64,000 bases of DNA from Prevotella sp. (lineage in GTDB: Bacteria; Bacteroidota; Bacteroidia; Bacteroidales; Bacteroidaceae): positions 1 through 64,000 of the forward strand of contig JAGAYI010000009.1 of assembly GCA_017940545.1 (NCBI GenBank), written 5' to 3'. Below are positions 50,748 to 58,613 of the stretch, one piece after another. The position numbers and the translations under genes are program-made. Position 1 is the stretch's first letter; each line of letters begins with the position of its first letter. The notes below the pieces were generated by a model. That model worked only from the letters and a program-made list of their open reading frames with translations, had not been told where the DNA came from and did not search any database.

Positions 50748-51185
50748 CTATTTCACCCCTGTATGCCCATAGCCACCCTCGCCACGCTCGGTTTCATCAA
50801 GTATCTTTACGAGCTGCAGTTCTGCCTGTTCGTAGCGTGAAATGACCAGCTGGGCAATGCGCTCGCCGTCATTAACGACAAAGTCTTTGTCGGACAGATT
50901 GATGAGCACTACGCCGATTTCACCACGATAATCTGCATCGATTGTTCCGGGGGCATTGAGTACTGTCAACCCGTATTTTAGGGCAAGACCACTACGTGGA
51001 CGCACTTGTGCCTCGAAGCCCTCTGGCAGCGCGATGTGCAATCCCGTAGGTATCAACTTACGTTCCATAGGATGCAACACTATAGGTTCGTCAATGTTTG
51101 CACGTAAATCCATACCGGCACTCTGCGGAGTGGCATACTGTGGCAGGGGGTGGTGCCCTTTATTTACTACATTAATTGCTATCAT
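50748..51185 (-). CDS. dut: dUTP diphosphatase
   Basis: 145-aa trimeric dUTPase hydrolysing dUTP to dUMP. All five motifs are present: [34 protein letters not shown] and the C-terminal [10 protein letters not shown] that closes over the active site. A frame continues to 51245, but the promoter box TACTTTTG (minus strand, 51222-51215) lies within it, so ATG 51185 is the start. It opens the leftward operon ending in envC and diverges from dgt. Confidence 0.95.
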   Translation of the reverse strand: MIAINVVNKGHHPLPQYATPQSAGMDLRANIDEPIVLHPMERKLIPTGLHIALPEGFEAQVRPRSGLALKYGLTVLNAPGTIDADYRGEIGVVLINLSDKDFVVNDGERIAQLVISRYEQAELQLVKILDETERGEGGYGHTGVK

Positions 51186-51214
51186 GAGTCGTCTTCTTTC
51201 AATTATATTAGGTG

Positions 51215-51222
51215 CAAAAGTA
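51215..51222 (-). promoter_or_regulatory. dut operon promoter -7 box
   Basis: TACTTTTG on the minus strand, 29 nt before the dut ATG. Confidence 0.65.
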
Positions 51223-51285
51223 CTCATTTCTGCGGAAATATACACATTTTTAAGTCTAAAATGTAGTTAATTCTACAAAAAAGCG

Positions 51286-51293
51286 TAATTTTG
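51286..51293 (+). promoter_or_regulatory. dgt promoter -7 box next to the start codon
   Basis: TAATTTTG ends 5 nt before the first and 8 nt before the second of two tandem ATG codons, the same layout as the gene at 18147. Confidence 0.65.
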
Positions 51294-51298
51294 CAACC

Positions 51299-52639
51299 AT
51301 GATGAACTGGAAACAACTCATTTCGAATCAAAGATTAGGGCAGGAATACCGGCACTCCATACGGCACGATGACCGTACGGAGTTCAAACGCGACTACGAC
51401 CGCCTGATATTCTCAGCTCCGTTCCGACGTCTTCAGAACAAGACACAGGTGTTCCCACTGCCGGGAAGCGTCTTTGTGCATAACCGTCTGACCCACTCGC
51501 TTGAGGTGGCAAGCGTCGGCATGTCGTTAGGTAACGACATCGCTGCTCAATTGACCGTCAAGCACCCGGAATTGCAAGGGACGATGTTTGAACAAATCGG
51601 TCAGATCGTTTCTACAGCCTGTCTGGCCCACGACTTGGGCAACCCACCCTTCGGGCATAGCGGCGAAAAGGCCATCCAGACCTTCTTTACGGAGGGGCCT
51701 GGCAAAGAATTGCAGAAAATGGTGACACCTGTTTTCTGGTCAGACATTACCCACTTTGAGGGAAATGCCAATGCCTTTCGGCTACTTACACACCAGTTTC
51801 GCGGGCGACGCCCCGGTGGCTTCGTCATGACCTACAGCACGCTGGCCAGCATCGTAAAATATCCTTTCGCCTCATCGGCGGCAGGCAAAAAGGGGAAGTT
51901 CGGATTCTTTGAAAGTGAAAGGGAGAACTACCAACACATTGCCGATGAAATGGGCATTATTCGTCTTTCAACTCCAAGTGAGCCACTGCGTTACGCCCGA
52001 CATCCATTAGTATATCTCGTGGAAGCAGCCGATGACATTTGTTACGAAATTATGGATTTGGAGGACGCGCACAAACTGAAGATTCTTTCATTCGAGGAAA
52101 CAGAGCGGCTTTTGCTTGGATTCTTCGATGAAATGGGGAAAAAACGCATTTGCCAGCGCATAGAGGAGGAAGGCGTTACCGACCCTAACGAAAAAGTGGT
52201 ATATATGAGAGCCTGCGTCATTGGACAATTGGAGAACGAGTGTGTCAAGGCTTTCGTTGAAAACGAGGAAAACATTCTCTCCGGCACATTTAAAGGAGCA
52301 CTTATCGACCATATCAGTACCCGGCAGCGCGAAGCGTACAAACAGTGTGCCGCACTGTCCGTCGAACGTATCTACAAGAGTAAGCCTGTACTTGACGTGG
52401 AGTTGTCGGGTTATAAAATCATGGAGACACTCATGGAACAAATGGTACAGGCCGTGATGACCCCGGACCGTTACTACTCACAGCAACTTATCGGCCGTGT
52501 AAGCAGTCAGTATGACATTCATGCCACAGAGCTTGAAACGCGTATCATGGCCGTAATCGACTACATTTCCGGAATGACGGATGTCTATGCACTCGATGTC
52601 TATCAAAAAATGAATGGCATCTCATTGCCCATCGTATAA
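51299..52639 (+). CDS. dgt: deoxyguanosinetriphosphate triphosphohydrolase-like protein
   Basis: 446-aa HD-domain enzyme that removes triphosphate from dNTPs, mainly dGTP. HD-site residues: RLTHSLEVASVG near residue 65, CLAHDLGNPPFGHSGE near 107-122 and a later D in VEAADDICYEIMD near 242. The start is either of two ATGs (51299 or 51302); the promoter spacing favours 51302. With the divergent dut this makes a nucleotide-pool pair. Confidence 0.92.
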   Translation: MMNWKQLISNQRLGQEYRHSIRHDDRTEFKRDYDRLIFSAPFRRLQNKTQVFPLPGSVFVHNRLTHSLEVASVGMSLGNDIAAQLTVKHPELQGTMFEQIGQIVSTACLAHDLGNPPFGHSGEKAIQTFFTEGPGKELQKMVTPVFWSDITHFEGNANAFRLLTHQFRGRRPGGFVMTYSTLASIVKYPFASSAAGKKGKFGFFESERENYQHIADEMGIIRLSTPSEPLRYARHPLVYLVEAADDICYEIMDLEDAHKLKILSFEETERLLLGFFDEMGKKRICQRIEEEGVTDPNEKVVYMRACVIGQLENECVKAFVENEENILSGTFKGALIDHISTRQREAYKQCAALSVERIYKSKPVLDVELSGYKIMETLMEQMVQAVMTPDRYYSQQLIGRVSSQYDIHATELETRIMAVIDYISGMTDVYALDVYQKMNGISLPIV

Positions 52640-52679
52640 TAAATATATATAAACATAAACAAATTAAACTACTAACCTT

Positions 52680-55130
52680 ATGAAAAACTATTTTAGACAT
52701 GTTCTGACACTCGTGGTGGGGATGGTAATTGCGACCTCGCTACACGTCAATGCACAAAGTGTCCGCGAAGCCATCCGTCTGGACGAAGGATGGAAGTTCT
52801 CATTTGGCCATGCCGCTGACCCCGTCAAAGACTTTGGGTGCGGAACAGAATACTTCAACTACCTGACCAAAGCCAATTCCATCCATAACGAAGGACCATA
52901 CGCCATGAAGTTCGATGACTCCACATGGCAAGAAATACGCATACCCCACGACTGGGTGACCACACTGCCCTATGCTTCCGACGCCAGTCACTCCCACGGA
53001 TATAAGACGGTGGGCTACAAGTACCCTGAGACCAGCGTGGGTTGGTACCGCAAGGTCATCAACATCCCTGAATCCGACTTGGGTAAGCACTTACAACTAC
53101 GTTTCGACGGCATTTTCCGCAATGCACAGGTATGGTTCAACGGCTTTTACATAGGCACGGAACCCAGCGGATATGCCACTCAGGTGTATGACATCACCGA
53201 ATACGTCAACTACGGTGGCGACAACCTTATTTGCGTAAGAGCTGACGCATCGTTGGAAGAAGGCTGGTTCTACGAGGGTGCCGGCATCTACCGCGATGCA
53301 TGGCTCGAGAAACGTGCTGCCGTCGGTGTGGCTCCCTTCGGGACGTTTGTCTATGCAGCACTCCAGCAGCCTTACACGTCTGCCGACATCCACATCGAAA
53401 CGGAGGTCAACAATCACTCGCTAACCACTCAATGCTGTGAGATCAGCCAGCGGTTATTAGGCGCAGACGGCAGCGAGATGGGCGCGGCACAGCCTGTCAC
53501 GCTTACGCTAAGAGGAATGGAGACACAAGCATGTAAGCAGGCCATTGCCCTCGCCAAGCCACACCTGTGGAGTTGCACAGACCCCTATCTATATAAGATA
53601 GAAACGACCGTCAAGGTTGACGGACAAATAACCGATGTGTATGAAACCACCACAGGTGTACGAGACGTCAGTTTCTCTGCAGAACAGGGTTTCCTGCTGA
53701 ACGGTCAGCCGCTGAAACTGAAAGGCGTCAATATGCATCAGGACCATGCCGGCGTCGGTTCGGCTATCCCCGATGCACTGCAGGCATGGCGTATCAAACA
53801 GCTGAAGAAGTTTGGCTGTAACGCCTATCGTGCATCCCATAACCCCATGACACCCGCCTTGCTTGACATCTGCGACCGGGAGGGCATCCTCGTCATCGAC
53901 GAAAACCGACTGACAGGTATCAACCAGGAGCACATTCGACTGTTAGAACGCATGATCAAGCGCGACCGCAATCACCCCAGCATCATTCTCTGGAGCGACG
54001 GCAACGAGGAATGGGGCATTGAGAACACCGTCCAAGGCACCCGCATTGCCGCCGCCATGCGTGAATATACTCGTCTGCTCGACCCTACCCGACACTCGAC
54101 CATCGCCAATGCCGGAGGTTCTGAGATGATTAAAGGCTTGGACGTTGTTGGTTTCAACTACATTGTCCAGAACGATGTGGATAACCGTAAAAAGACGTAT
54201 CCCACGTGGAAAATCGTCGGCACGGAAGAGACTACTGGCTGCGGCACGCGTGGCGTTTATTTCAACTCACCCGCAGAACCCGGACACATGGTATCCATGA
54301 ACCGTGACACCACCCACCATCATATTGAAAACGTCATTGAACGTGGTTGGAAGTTCTATGCAGAGCGTCCCTGGGCAGCAGGACTGTTCTACTGGACCGG
54401 CTTCGACTACCGCGGCGAGCCGAACCCGCTGAAATATCCTGCCCACGAATCGGAATTCGGCATCCTCGACTACTGTGGATTCCCCAAGGACGAGGCTTAT
54501 TACCTGAAGTCGTGGTGGACCGACGAGCCCGTGCTGCACCTCCTGCCCCACTGGAACCTGCAGGGACACGAGGGCGAAAAAGTGGAAATTTGGGCTTACA
54601 GCAACTGCGACGAGGTGGAACTCACGGTGAATGGCAAGAAACTGGGGCGTCAGAAAATGCCTCACAACGGTCACCTGAAGTGGACGGCCACTTACCAGCC
54701 GGGCAAGATGGTTGCCGTTGGTTACAAGGACGGCAAACGCGTCATCACACAGACAGTCGAGACGACCAAGCCAGCTGCACGGCTGCTGCTCACTGCCGAC
54801 CGCACCTGTATCATGGCTGATGGGCGCGACGTCGCCGTTGTCACCGTCGAAGTAAAGGATGCGAAGGGACGCACCGTCCCCGATGCCTGTCCGCTGCTCA
54901 CCTTCAGCCTCAACGGCAACGGCCGCATCATCGGTGCAGGGAATGGCGATCCATCCTATCTGGGTGCCGACCACCCACAGGACAAGGACTGCACCACATT
55001 CCAGATTCCTGCCTTCAACGGTCTTGCCCAGGTCCTCATCCAGAGCACCCACACCGCCGGTTCACTCCAACTGACCTGCACGGCCGACGGCCTGAAGGAG
55101 CATACCATCACACTGAATACAGCGGATTAG
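52680..55130 (+). CDS. secreted glycoside hydrolase family 2 (beta-galactosidase-like)
   Basis: 816-aa enzyme with signal peptide (to about residue 25). Domains: GH2 sugar-binding jelly roll (about 30-210), immunoglobulin-like domain (about 215-325), TIM barrel (about 330-620), then a DUF4982-type domain and a C-terminal beta domain. The probable acid/base is the glutamate in GNEEWG near residue 441-444; the nucleophile is likely in IVGTEETTG near 516. GFDYRGEPNP follows, typical of the DUF4982 subgroup. It is not part of a SusCD locus here. Substrate uncertain. Confidence 0.9.
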   Translation: MKNYFRHVLTLVVGMVIATSLHVNAQSVREAIRLDEGWKFSFGHAADPVKDFGCGTEYFNYLTKANSIHNEGPYAMKFDDSTWQEIRIPHDWVTTLPYASDASHSHGYKTVGYKYPETSVGWYRKVINIPESDLGKHLQLRFDGIFRNAQVWFNGFYIGTEPSGYATQVYDITEYVNYGGDNLICVRADASLEEGWFYEGAGIYRDAWLEKRAAVGVAPFGTFVYAALQQPYTSADIHIETEVNNHSLTTQCCEISQRLLGADGSEMGAAQPVTLTLRGMETQACKQAIALAKPHLWSCTDPYLYKIETTVKVDGQITDVYETTTGVRDVSFSAEQGFLLNGQPLKLKGVNMHQDHAGVGSAIPDALQAWRIKQLKKFGCNAYRASHNPMTPALLDICDREGILVIDENRLTGINQEHIRLLERMIKRDRNHPSIILWSDGNEEWGIENTVQGTRIAAAMREYTRLLDPTRHSTIANAGGSEMIKGLDVVGFNYIVQNDVDNRKKTYPTWKIVGTEETTGCGTRGVYFNSPAEPGHMVSMNRDTTHHHIENVIERGWKFYAERPWAAGLFYWTGFDYRGEPNPLKYPAHESEFGILDYCGFPKDEAYYLKSWWTDEPVLHLLPHWNLQGHEGEKVEIWAYSNCDEVELTVNGKKLGRQKMPHNGHLKWTATYQPGKMVAVGYKDGKRVITQTVETTKPAARLLLTADRTCIMADGRDVAVVTVEVKDAKGRTVPDACPLLTFSLNGNGRIIGAGNGDPSYLGADHPQDKDCTTFQIPAFNGLAQVLIQSTHTAGSLQLTCTADGLKEHTITLNTAD

Positions 55131-55143
55131 GAAAGCCATCGCG

Positions 55144-55536
55144 TCAGTTCTGCACCAACAAATCATAGCGTATCTTGTCTTCTGCGAGGGATTGTCCAGA
55201 AGAATGGTGAGACGAGCGCTTGACTTTAGAGGCTTTTGTCCTGACATTTACTGGCCGTGGTGCAGCATGCGTTACAGTGTCAGCATTGACAGTAGGCTCG
55301 GTGACCTTGACATACACGGTATCGGTCATTGCTGTCAGTGGCATATCGCCCGTTGTCTCGCCGTCAAACCATATACCCAACAGGAAGCCAAGGAAGGCAG
55401 CTGCAGGTATCGCTACCAGCCACGAGGGTACACGGAAACGGTGTTGACGATGCCAAGATGTGACATGCAACTGCTCATTTCCCTCGTCACGGAGTTGCCG
55501 GGCAGCACGAGTAATGTCTTGATCAGTAATTTTCAT
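55144..55536 (-). CDS. small membrane protein, possible anti-sigma factor
   Basis: 130-aa protein: a short N-terminal cytoplasmic helix region (ITDQDITRAARQLRDEGNEQ), one membrane helix (about residues 38-57) and a periplasmic tail. It overlaps the sigma gene by 14 nt. Position and topology fit an anti-sigma factor, but no zinc-binding HxxxCxxC motif is present, so the assignment rests on context. Confidence 0.55.
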   Translation of the reverse strand: MKITDQDITRAARQLRDEGNEQLHVTSWHRQHRFRVPSWLVAIPAAAFLGFLLGIWFDGETTGDMPLTAMTDTVYVKVTEPTVNADTVTHAAPRPVNVRTKASKVKRSSHHSSGQSLAEDKIRYDLLVQN

Positions 55537-56089
55537 ATTGCTTCAGTTTTGTTTTTATCGTTGTCATTGTTTTATGCAGACGCGACTTCACGGTGCCTTC
55601 GGGCAACTGCGTGATTTGTGCAATCTGCGGAATGGTCAGCTCCTCTTCGTAATGGAGCGAAAAGAGCAGGGCCAGTGACTCTGGCAAGTTTTTCAGCACG
55701 TTGCGGAGAGCGTCGTGGAGGATGCTGGCGTCTAAATCAACCTCGATATCGGAGTTATCGGGAATCATATCACCCCGCTCTTCCGAAGTGGATAGAGAGA
55801 GACCTCTCCTAAAGTGGTTCTTCAACAGGTTATACGCAATGGTGTAAAGCCATGCCCGGAAGTCCCTGTTTCCCTGATAACGCTCACGGGCGGCATAGAG
55901 CCGCAGGAACGTGTCGTGCGTGAAGTCGGCAGCAAGGTCAGCGTCATTGCCAAGCCTACGGGTGAAGAAACCCTGCAACCGCCGGGCATGACGGTTGTAG
56001 AGTTCCTCGAAGGCCCGCTCGCTGCCTTGCGATGCCCTTTTCATCAGCTGTTCATCGGACTGAGCCGATAGTCTCAGGGGTAATAGCAT
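55523..56089 (-). CDS. ECF-type RNA polymerase sigma factor
   Basis: 188-aa sigma-70 family protein. Region 2 is seen at about residues 20-90 (FEELYNRHARRLQGFFTRR, FTHDTFLRLY, FRAWLYTIAYNLLKNHFRR) and region 4 at about 130-180 (LPESLALLFSLHYEEELTIPQIAQITQLPEGTVKSRLHK). It starts 3 nt after the stop of the 384-aa exported protein gene and overlaps the small membrane protein gene, so all three are probably one operon. The target regulon is not visible. Confidence 0.93.
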   Translation of the reverse strand: MLLPLRLSAQSDEQLMKRASQGSERAFEELYNRHARRLQGFFTRRLGNDADLAADFTHDTFLRLYAARERYQGNRDFRAWLYTIAYNLLKNHFRRGLSLSTSEERGDMIPDNSDIEVDLDASILHDALRNVLKNLPESLALLFSLHYEEELTIPQIAQITQLPEGTVKSRLHKTMTTIKTKLKQYENY

Positions 56090-56092
56090 GAC

Positions 56093-57247
56093 TTACTTTT
56101 CCATCAGCAGATTCATGAATTCCTGTTTCTTTTCCTCGCTGAGCGACGTATTCATGATGCCGCATACCAACAGTCGCATCAACCAGTCATAGCGTTTCTG
56201 GTCGTGCTTGGCATAGTAAGGCAGGAGGTCAGCCAAAAGCACGGCATAGTTGGCAGAGAGCCGCTGACCAGCCGTCCATTCTGGGCGGAACGAAACGAGC
56301 AGATACTCCAGCATATAGCGTTCCTCCACATTGCGACGCTTGATGGCGAGGTTGTCGTAGGGTTTCTTAGAATATTTCAGCAATAGTCCCTCGTTATAGA
56401 GATTTTGCTTCCACGGGTCAGATATAGACGCAGGTGTCGTGGTCGAGAAATAAACCTTGCTGCCGTAACGGTCGATGATGGTCTGAAGGAGAGCACGGCA
56501 TGATTCATCCGTCCAATAAGGTTCCTCATGGATGGGGTCAACAATGTCCAGCTTCCTGCAAAGCCAATCGCGGTATTCCTTCACAGCAAGGAACGGCATA
56601 CAGACAATGGTCTTATCCTTGTGTTTGCCCATCCCCTCTTGAATGAGCCATTTCGGTATGATGGCAGCATCGCCGTTGGCAATGTAGATGCCGTCCTCGT
56701 CCATTCCTGCCAGTTCGTTGTAACTGTAGCGCAACACGGTCTCTGAATAGATGCCACTGTCGAAATAGCGTTTCGCCAAAGGCCTCATACGTGCCTCGTC
56801 GCCCTGCATCGCCAGATAGCAAACCCAATTGTCATAGTCAAAGAACTGCATCTCGTTGGGCAACTTCGTCAAGGCAGCCTCTGCATAGTTTTTGGGATCA
56901 CCATAGCCCTTGCCCGACACCGACTCGCGGTAGGCACAATAATTAAAGGTGTAACTGTCAGGAATAGCTGTCTCCATCTCACGCACCACCTGCTTGGCGG
57001 TCGAGTCCTCCTGCTGGTACCATGCCATGTAGCGAGCGGCATTATAATAGTTCAGCCACGCCGTCTCGTCCTGCGGACTCTTCGTGGCGATGTCCTTCCA
57101 CGCCTCTTTTTGCTCTACGTACCACATGAAGTCCTTTTCCGAAACGATAGGACTTTCTATTTTCACTGCCTTTGTTTGCGCCATTGCACCGATGGCAAAA
57201 GCCAAGGCTATGACACTCATGACGACTCTTTTCTGATTCATTTTCAT
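56093..57247 (-). CDS. exported protein of unknown function
   Basis: 384-aa protein with a signal peptide (about residues 1-23, ending GAMA). The N-terminal part (WLNYYNAARYMAWYQQEDS, AYRESVSGKGYGDPKNYAEAALTKLP) looks like helical TPR-like repeats and the rest is helical and rich in tryptophan and tyrosine. I do not recognise the family. It directly precedes an ECF sigma factor and a small membrane protein, so it may be part of the signal they sense. No clear -7 box lies within 100 nt; the nearest is beyond repeat element C at 57573-57580. Confidence 0.7.
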   Translation of the reverse strand: MKMNQKRVVMSVIALAFAIGAMAQTKAVKIESPIVSEKDFMWYVEQKEAWKDIATKSPQDETAWLNYYNAARYMAWYQQEDSTAKQVVREMETAIPDSYTFNYCAYRESVSGKGYGDPKNYAEAALTKLPNEMQFFDYDNWVCYLAMQGDEARMRPLAKRYFDSGIYSETVLRYSYNELAGMDEDGIYIANGDAAIIPKWLIQEGMGKHKDKTIVCMPFLAVKEYRDWLCRKLDIVDPIHEEPYWTDESCRALLQTIIDRYGSKVYFSTTTPASISDPWKQNLYNEGLLLKYSKKPYDNLAIKRRNVEERYMLEYLLVSFRPEWTAGQRLSANYAVLLADLLPYYAKHDQKRYDWLMRLLVCGIMNTSLSEEKKQEFMNLLMEK

Positions 57248-57365
57248 TGTTTTCTATTGATTAATTAAACGATTAACTTGTTTTGATATTGCGTCAGCTG
57301 CTCGCATCACTATTGCATACACAGAAAGAAGAAAATCGTTCAAAAAAAACAGGAGTACGCTACAG

Positions 57366-57529
57366 ACTGGGAGAAACTGCCGGGGAAACTGGGAGAAACT
57401 GCCGGGGAAACGAGGAGAATCTGCCGGGGAAACAGGAACACAGCGGCCGCTGTTAGAATGAACACCGCCCGCCGTTAGTTCTAACAGCGGGCGGTGTTCA
57501 TTCTAACAGCGGTCGGTGTAATCCCCTTT
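57366..57529 (-). repeat. 22-bp phased palindromic array, element C
   Basis: Tail units CCCCGGCAGTTTCTCCC occur on the minus strand with CCGG centres at 57381, 57403 and 57425. The core blocks are CGGCCG (57446), CGCCCG (57468), CGGGCG (57490) and CGGTCG (57512), all 22 bp apart except one 21-bp step. The dyads have the form AACASCGNNCGSTGTT. The spacer is its own sequence (TGTTAGAATGAACA). The start of the tail (57365-57388) matches element D. It lies between glsB and the 384-aa protein gene, both on the same strand. Confidence 0.85.
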
Positions 57530-57572
57530 TTCTTTTCGACTATCCGATAAGAGAAAGATAATCAATACTTTG

Positions 57573-57604
57573 CAAAGATACGAAACAAATATGGGAAATC
57601 CAAA
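57573..57604 (-). promoter_or_regulatory. promoter at the head of element C
   Basis: On the minus strand TTTG (57604-57601), a 20-nt spacer and TATCTTTG (57580-57573). It starts just after the glsB stop and reads through element C. It could also supply a leader of about 320 nt to the gene at 57247. Confidence 0.65.
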
Positions 57605-57618
57605 TTATTTTCCAAAAT

Positions 57619-58611
57619 TTACTTATCCTTATAGATAACTTTATTGGCACCACTGGTGATTTTAAGTGCCTCGGGATGTTCGCGGACGAAGGACTCAATG
57701 TGACGGACACGCTTCTGCTCCAAAATCTCATCCACAGCAATGAGAATTCCCGTTTCCTCCACGTCGCCGAAGCCATCATTAATAGCTGTACCAAAAAGTT
57801 TCATGGTGGGAGAGAGATTCATATAGGCATTCACCAACGGAGGGATGTTATAGCCGAGTTTGCGGATTTCGCTGTTCAGAATACGATAGTCGGCACGGAA
57901 GTCATCTTCGCAGAAAAGGGTTGCCAGTTCCTGCTCGTCAGCCTCGATTTTTAGCGGTTTCATCGGAATAATGAGGTTGTCCTTGTCGTCAAAATGCTTC
58001 TTCAGGAAGTAGAGAATCATGTCGCGTCCCTTGCGGATATACGAAGGGTACATGGTCATTTTCCCGAAGAAATAACGGACATTGGGCTTAATAACAGTTA
58101 GTGCACCAAGACCGTCCCAGAGATTGTCAAGAGCAAAAAGGCTCTTGCTGCCATTGGCATTCGTATTCTGATAAGGGAGCGAAACAAAGGAACGACCAAG
58201 TTCAATGGTTTTCGGAAGATATTCGCGAATAAACTTCTCGCTGAAATGGAACATGTGACTGGTGGCAAGGATGGGCTGTCCCTGAGCGTCAAACTCTATA
58301 TCAGTACCTAAGATATAGCGATAGCCGCCGATAATCTCCTCTGCCTCAGGATTCCAGACGATAAGCTGTTTGTAACAGTTGTCACAAACGTCAAACTCGT
58401 CAAGATCCAATTCCTTGCCAGTACCACCACCAGCCTCACGAAACACGATTTCACGCAGTCGTCCAATCTCCCTTAACGTGTTAGGAGCATTATGAACATC
58501 TACTATGTAAATCTCGTTATGACTCTTATTAGTCATGCGTAACTGACGTTCGGGAGTCAGTTCTTGTTTTAAAAGAGCCTTATCAACAGGCGGGATAATC
58601 AGTTGTTCCAT
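57619..58611 (-). CDS. glsB: GlsB-like N-acyltransferase (glycine lipid synthesis)
   Basis: 330-aa protein of the OlsB/hemolysin-like GNAT superfamily. In Bacteroides the homologue GlsB attaches a 3-hydroxy fatty acid to glycine, the first step to glycine lipids. GNAT-type features are the RLREIVFREAGGGTGKELDLDEFD segment (residues about 50-75) and IGGYRYILG near 93. Its start is 2 nt after the GlsA-like gene stop, matching the paired arrangement in Bacteroides thetaiotaomicron. The C-terminal 70 residues are less conserved. Confidence 0.8.
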   Translation of the reverse strand: MEQLIIPPVDKALLKQELTPERQLRMTNKSHNEIYIVDVHNAPNTLREIGRLREIVFREAGGGTGKELDLDEFDVCDNCYKQLIVWNPEAEEIIGGYRYILGTDIEFDAQGQPILATSHMFHFSEKFIREYLPKTIELGRSFVSLPYQNTNANGSKSLFALDNLWDGLGALTVIKPNVRYFFGKMTMYPSYIRKGRDMILYFLKKHFDDKDNLIIPMKPLKIEADEQELATLFCEDDFRADYRILNSEIRKLGYNIPPLVNAYMNLSPTMKLFGTAINDGFGDVEETGILIAVDEILEQKRVRHIESFVREHPEALKITSGANKVIYKDK

Positions 58612-58613
58612 TT

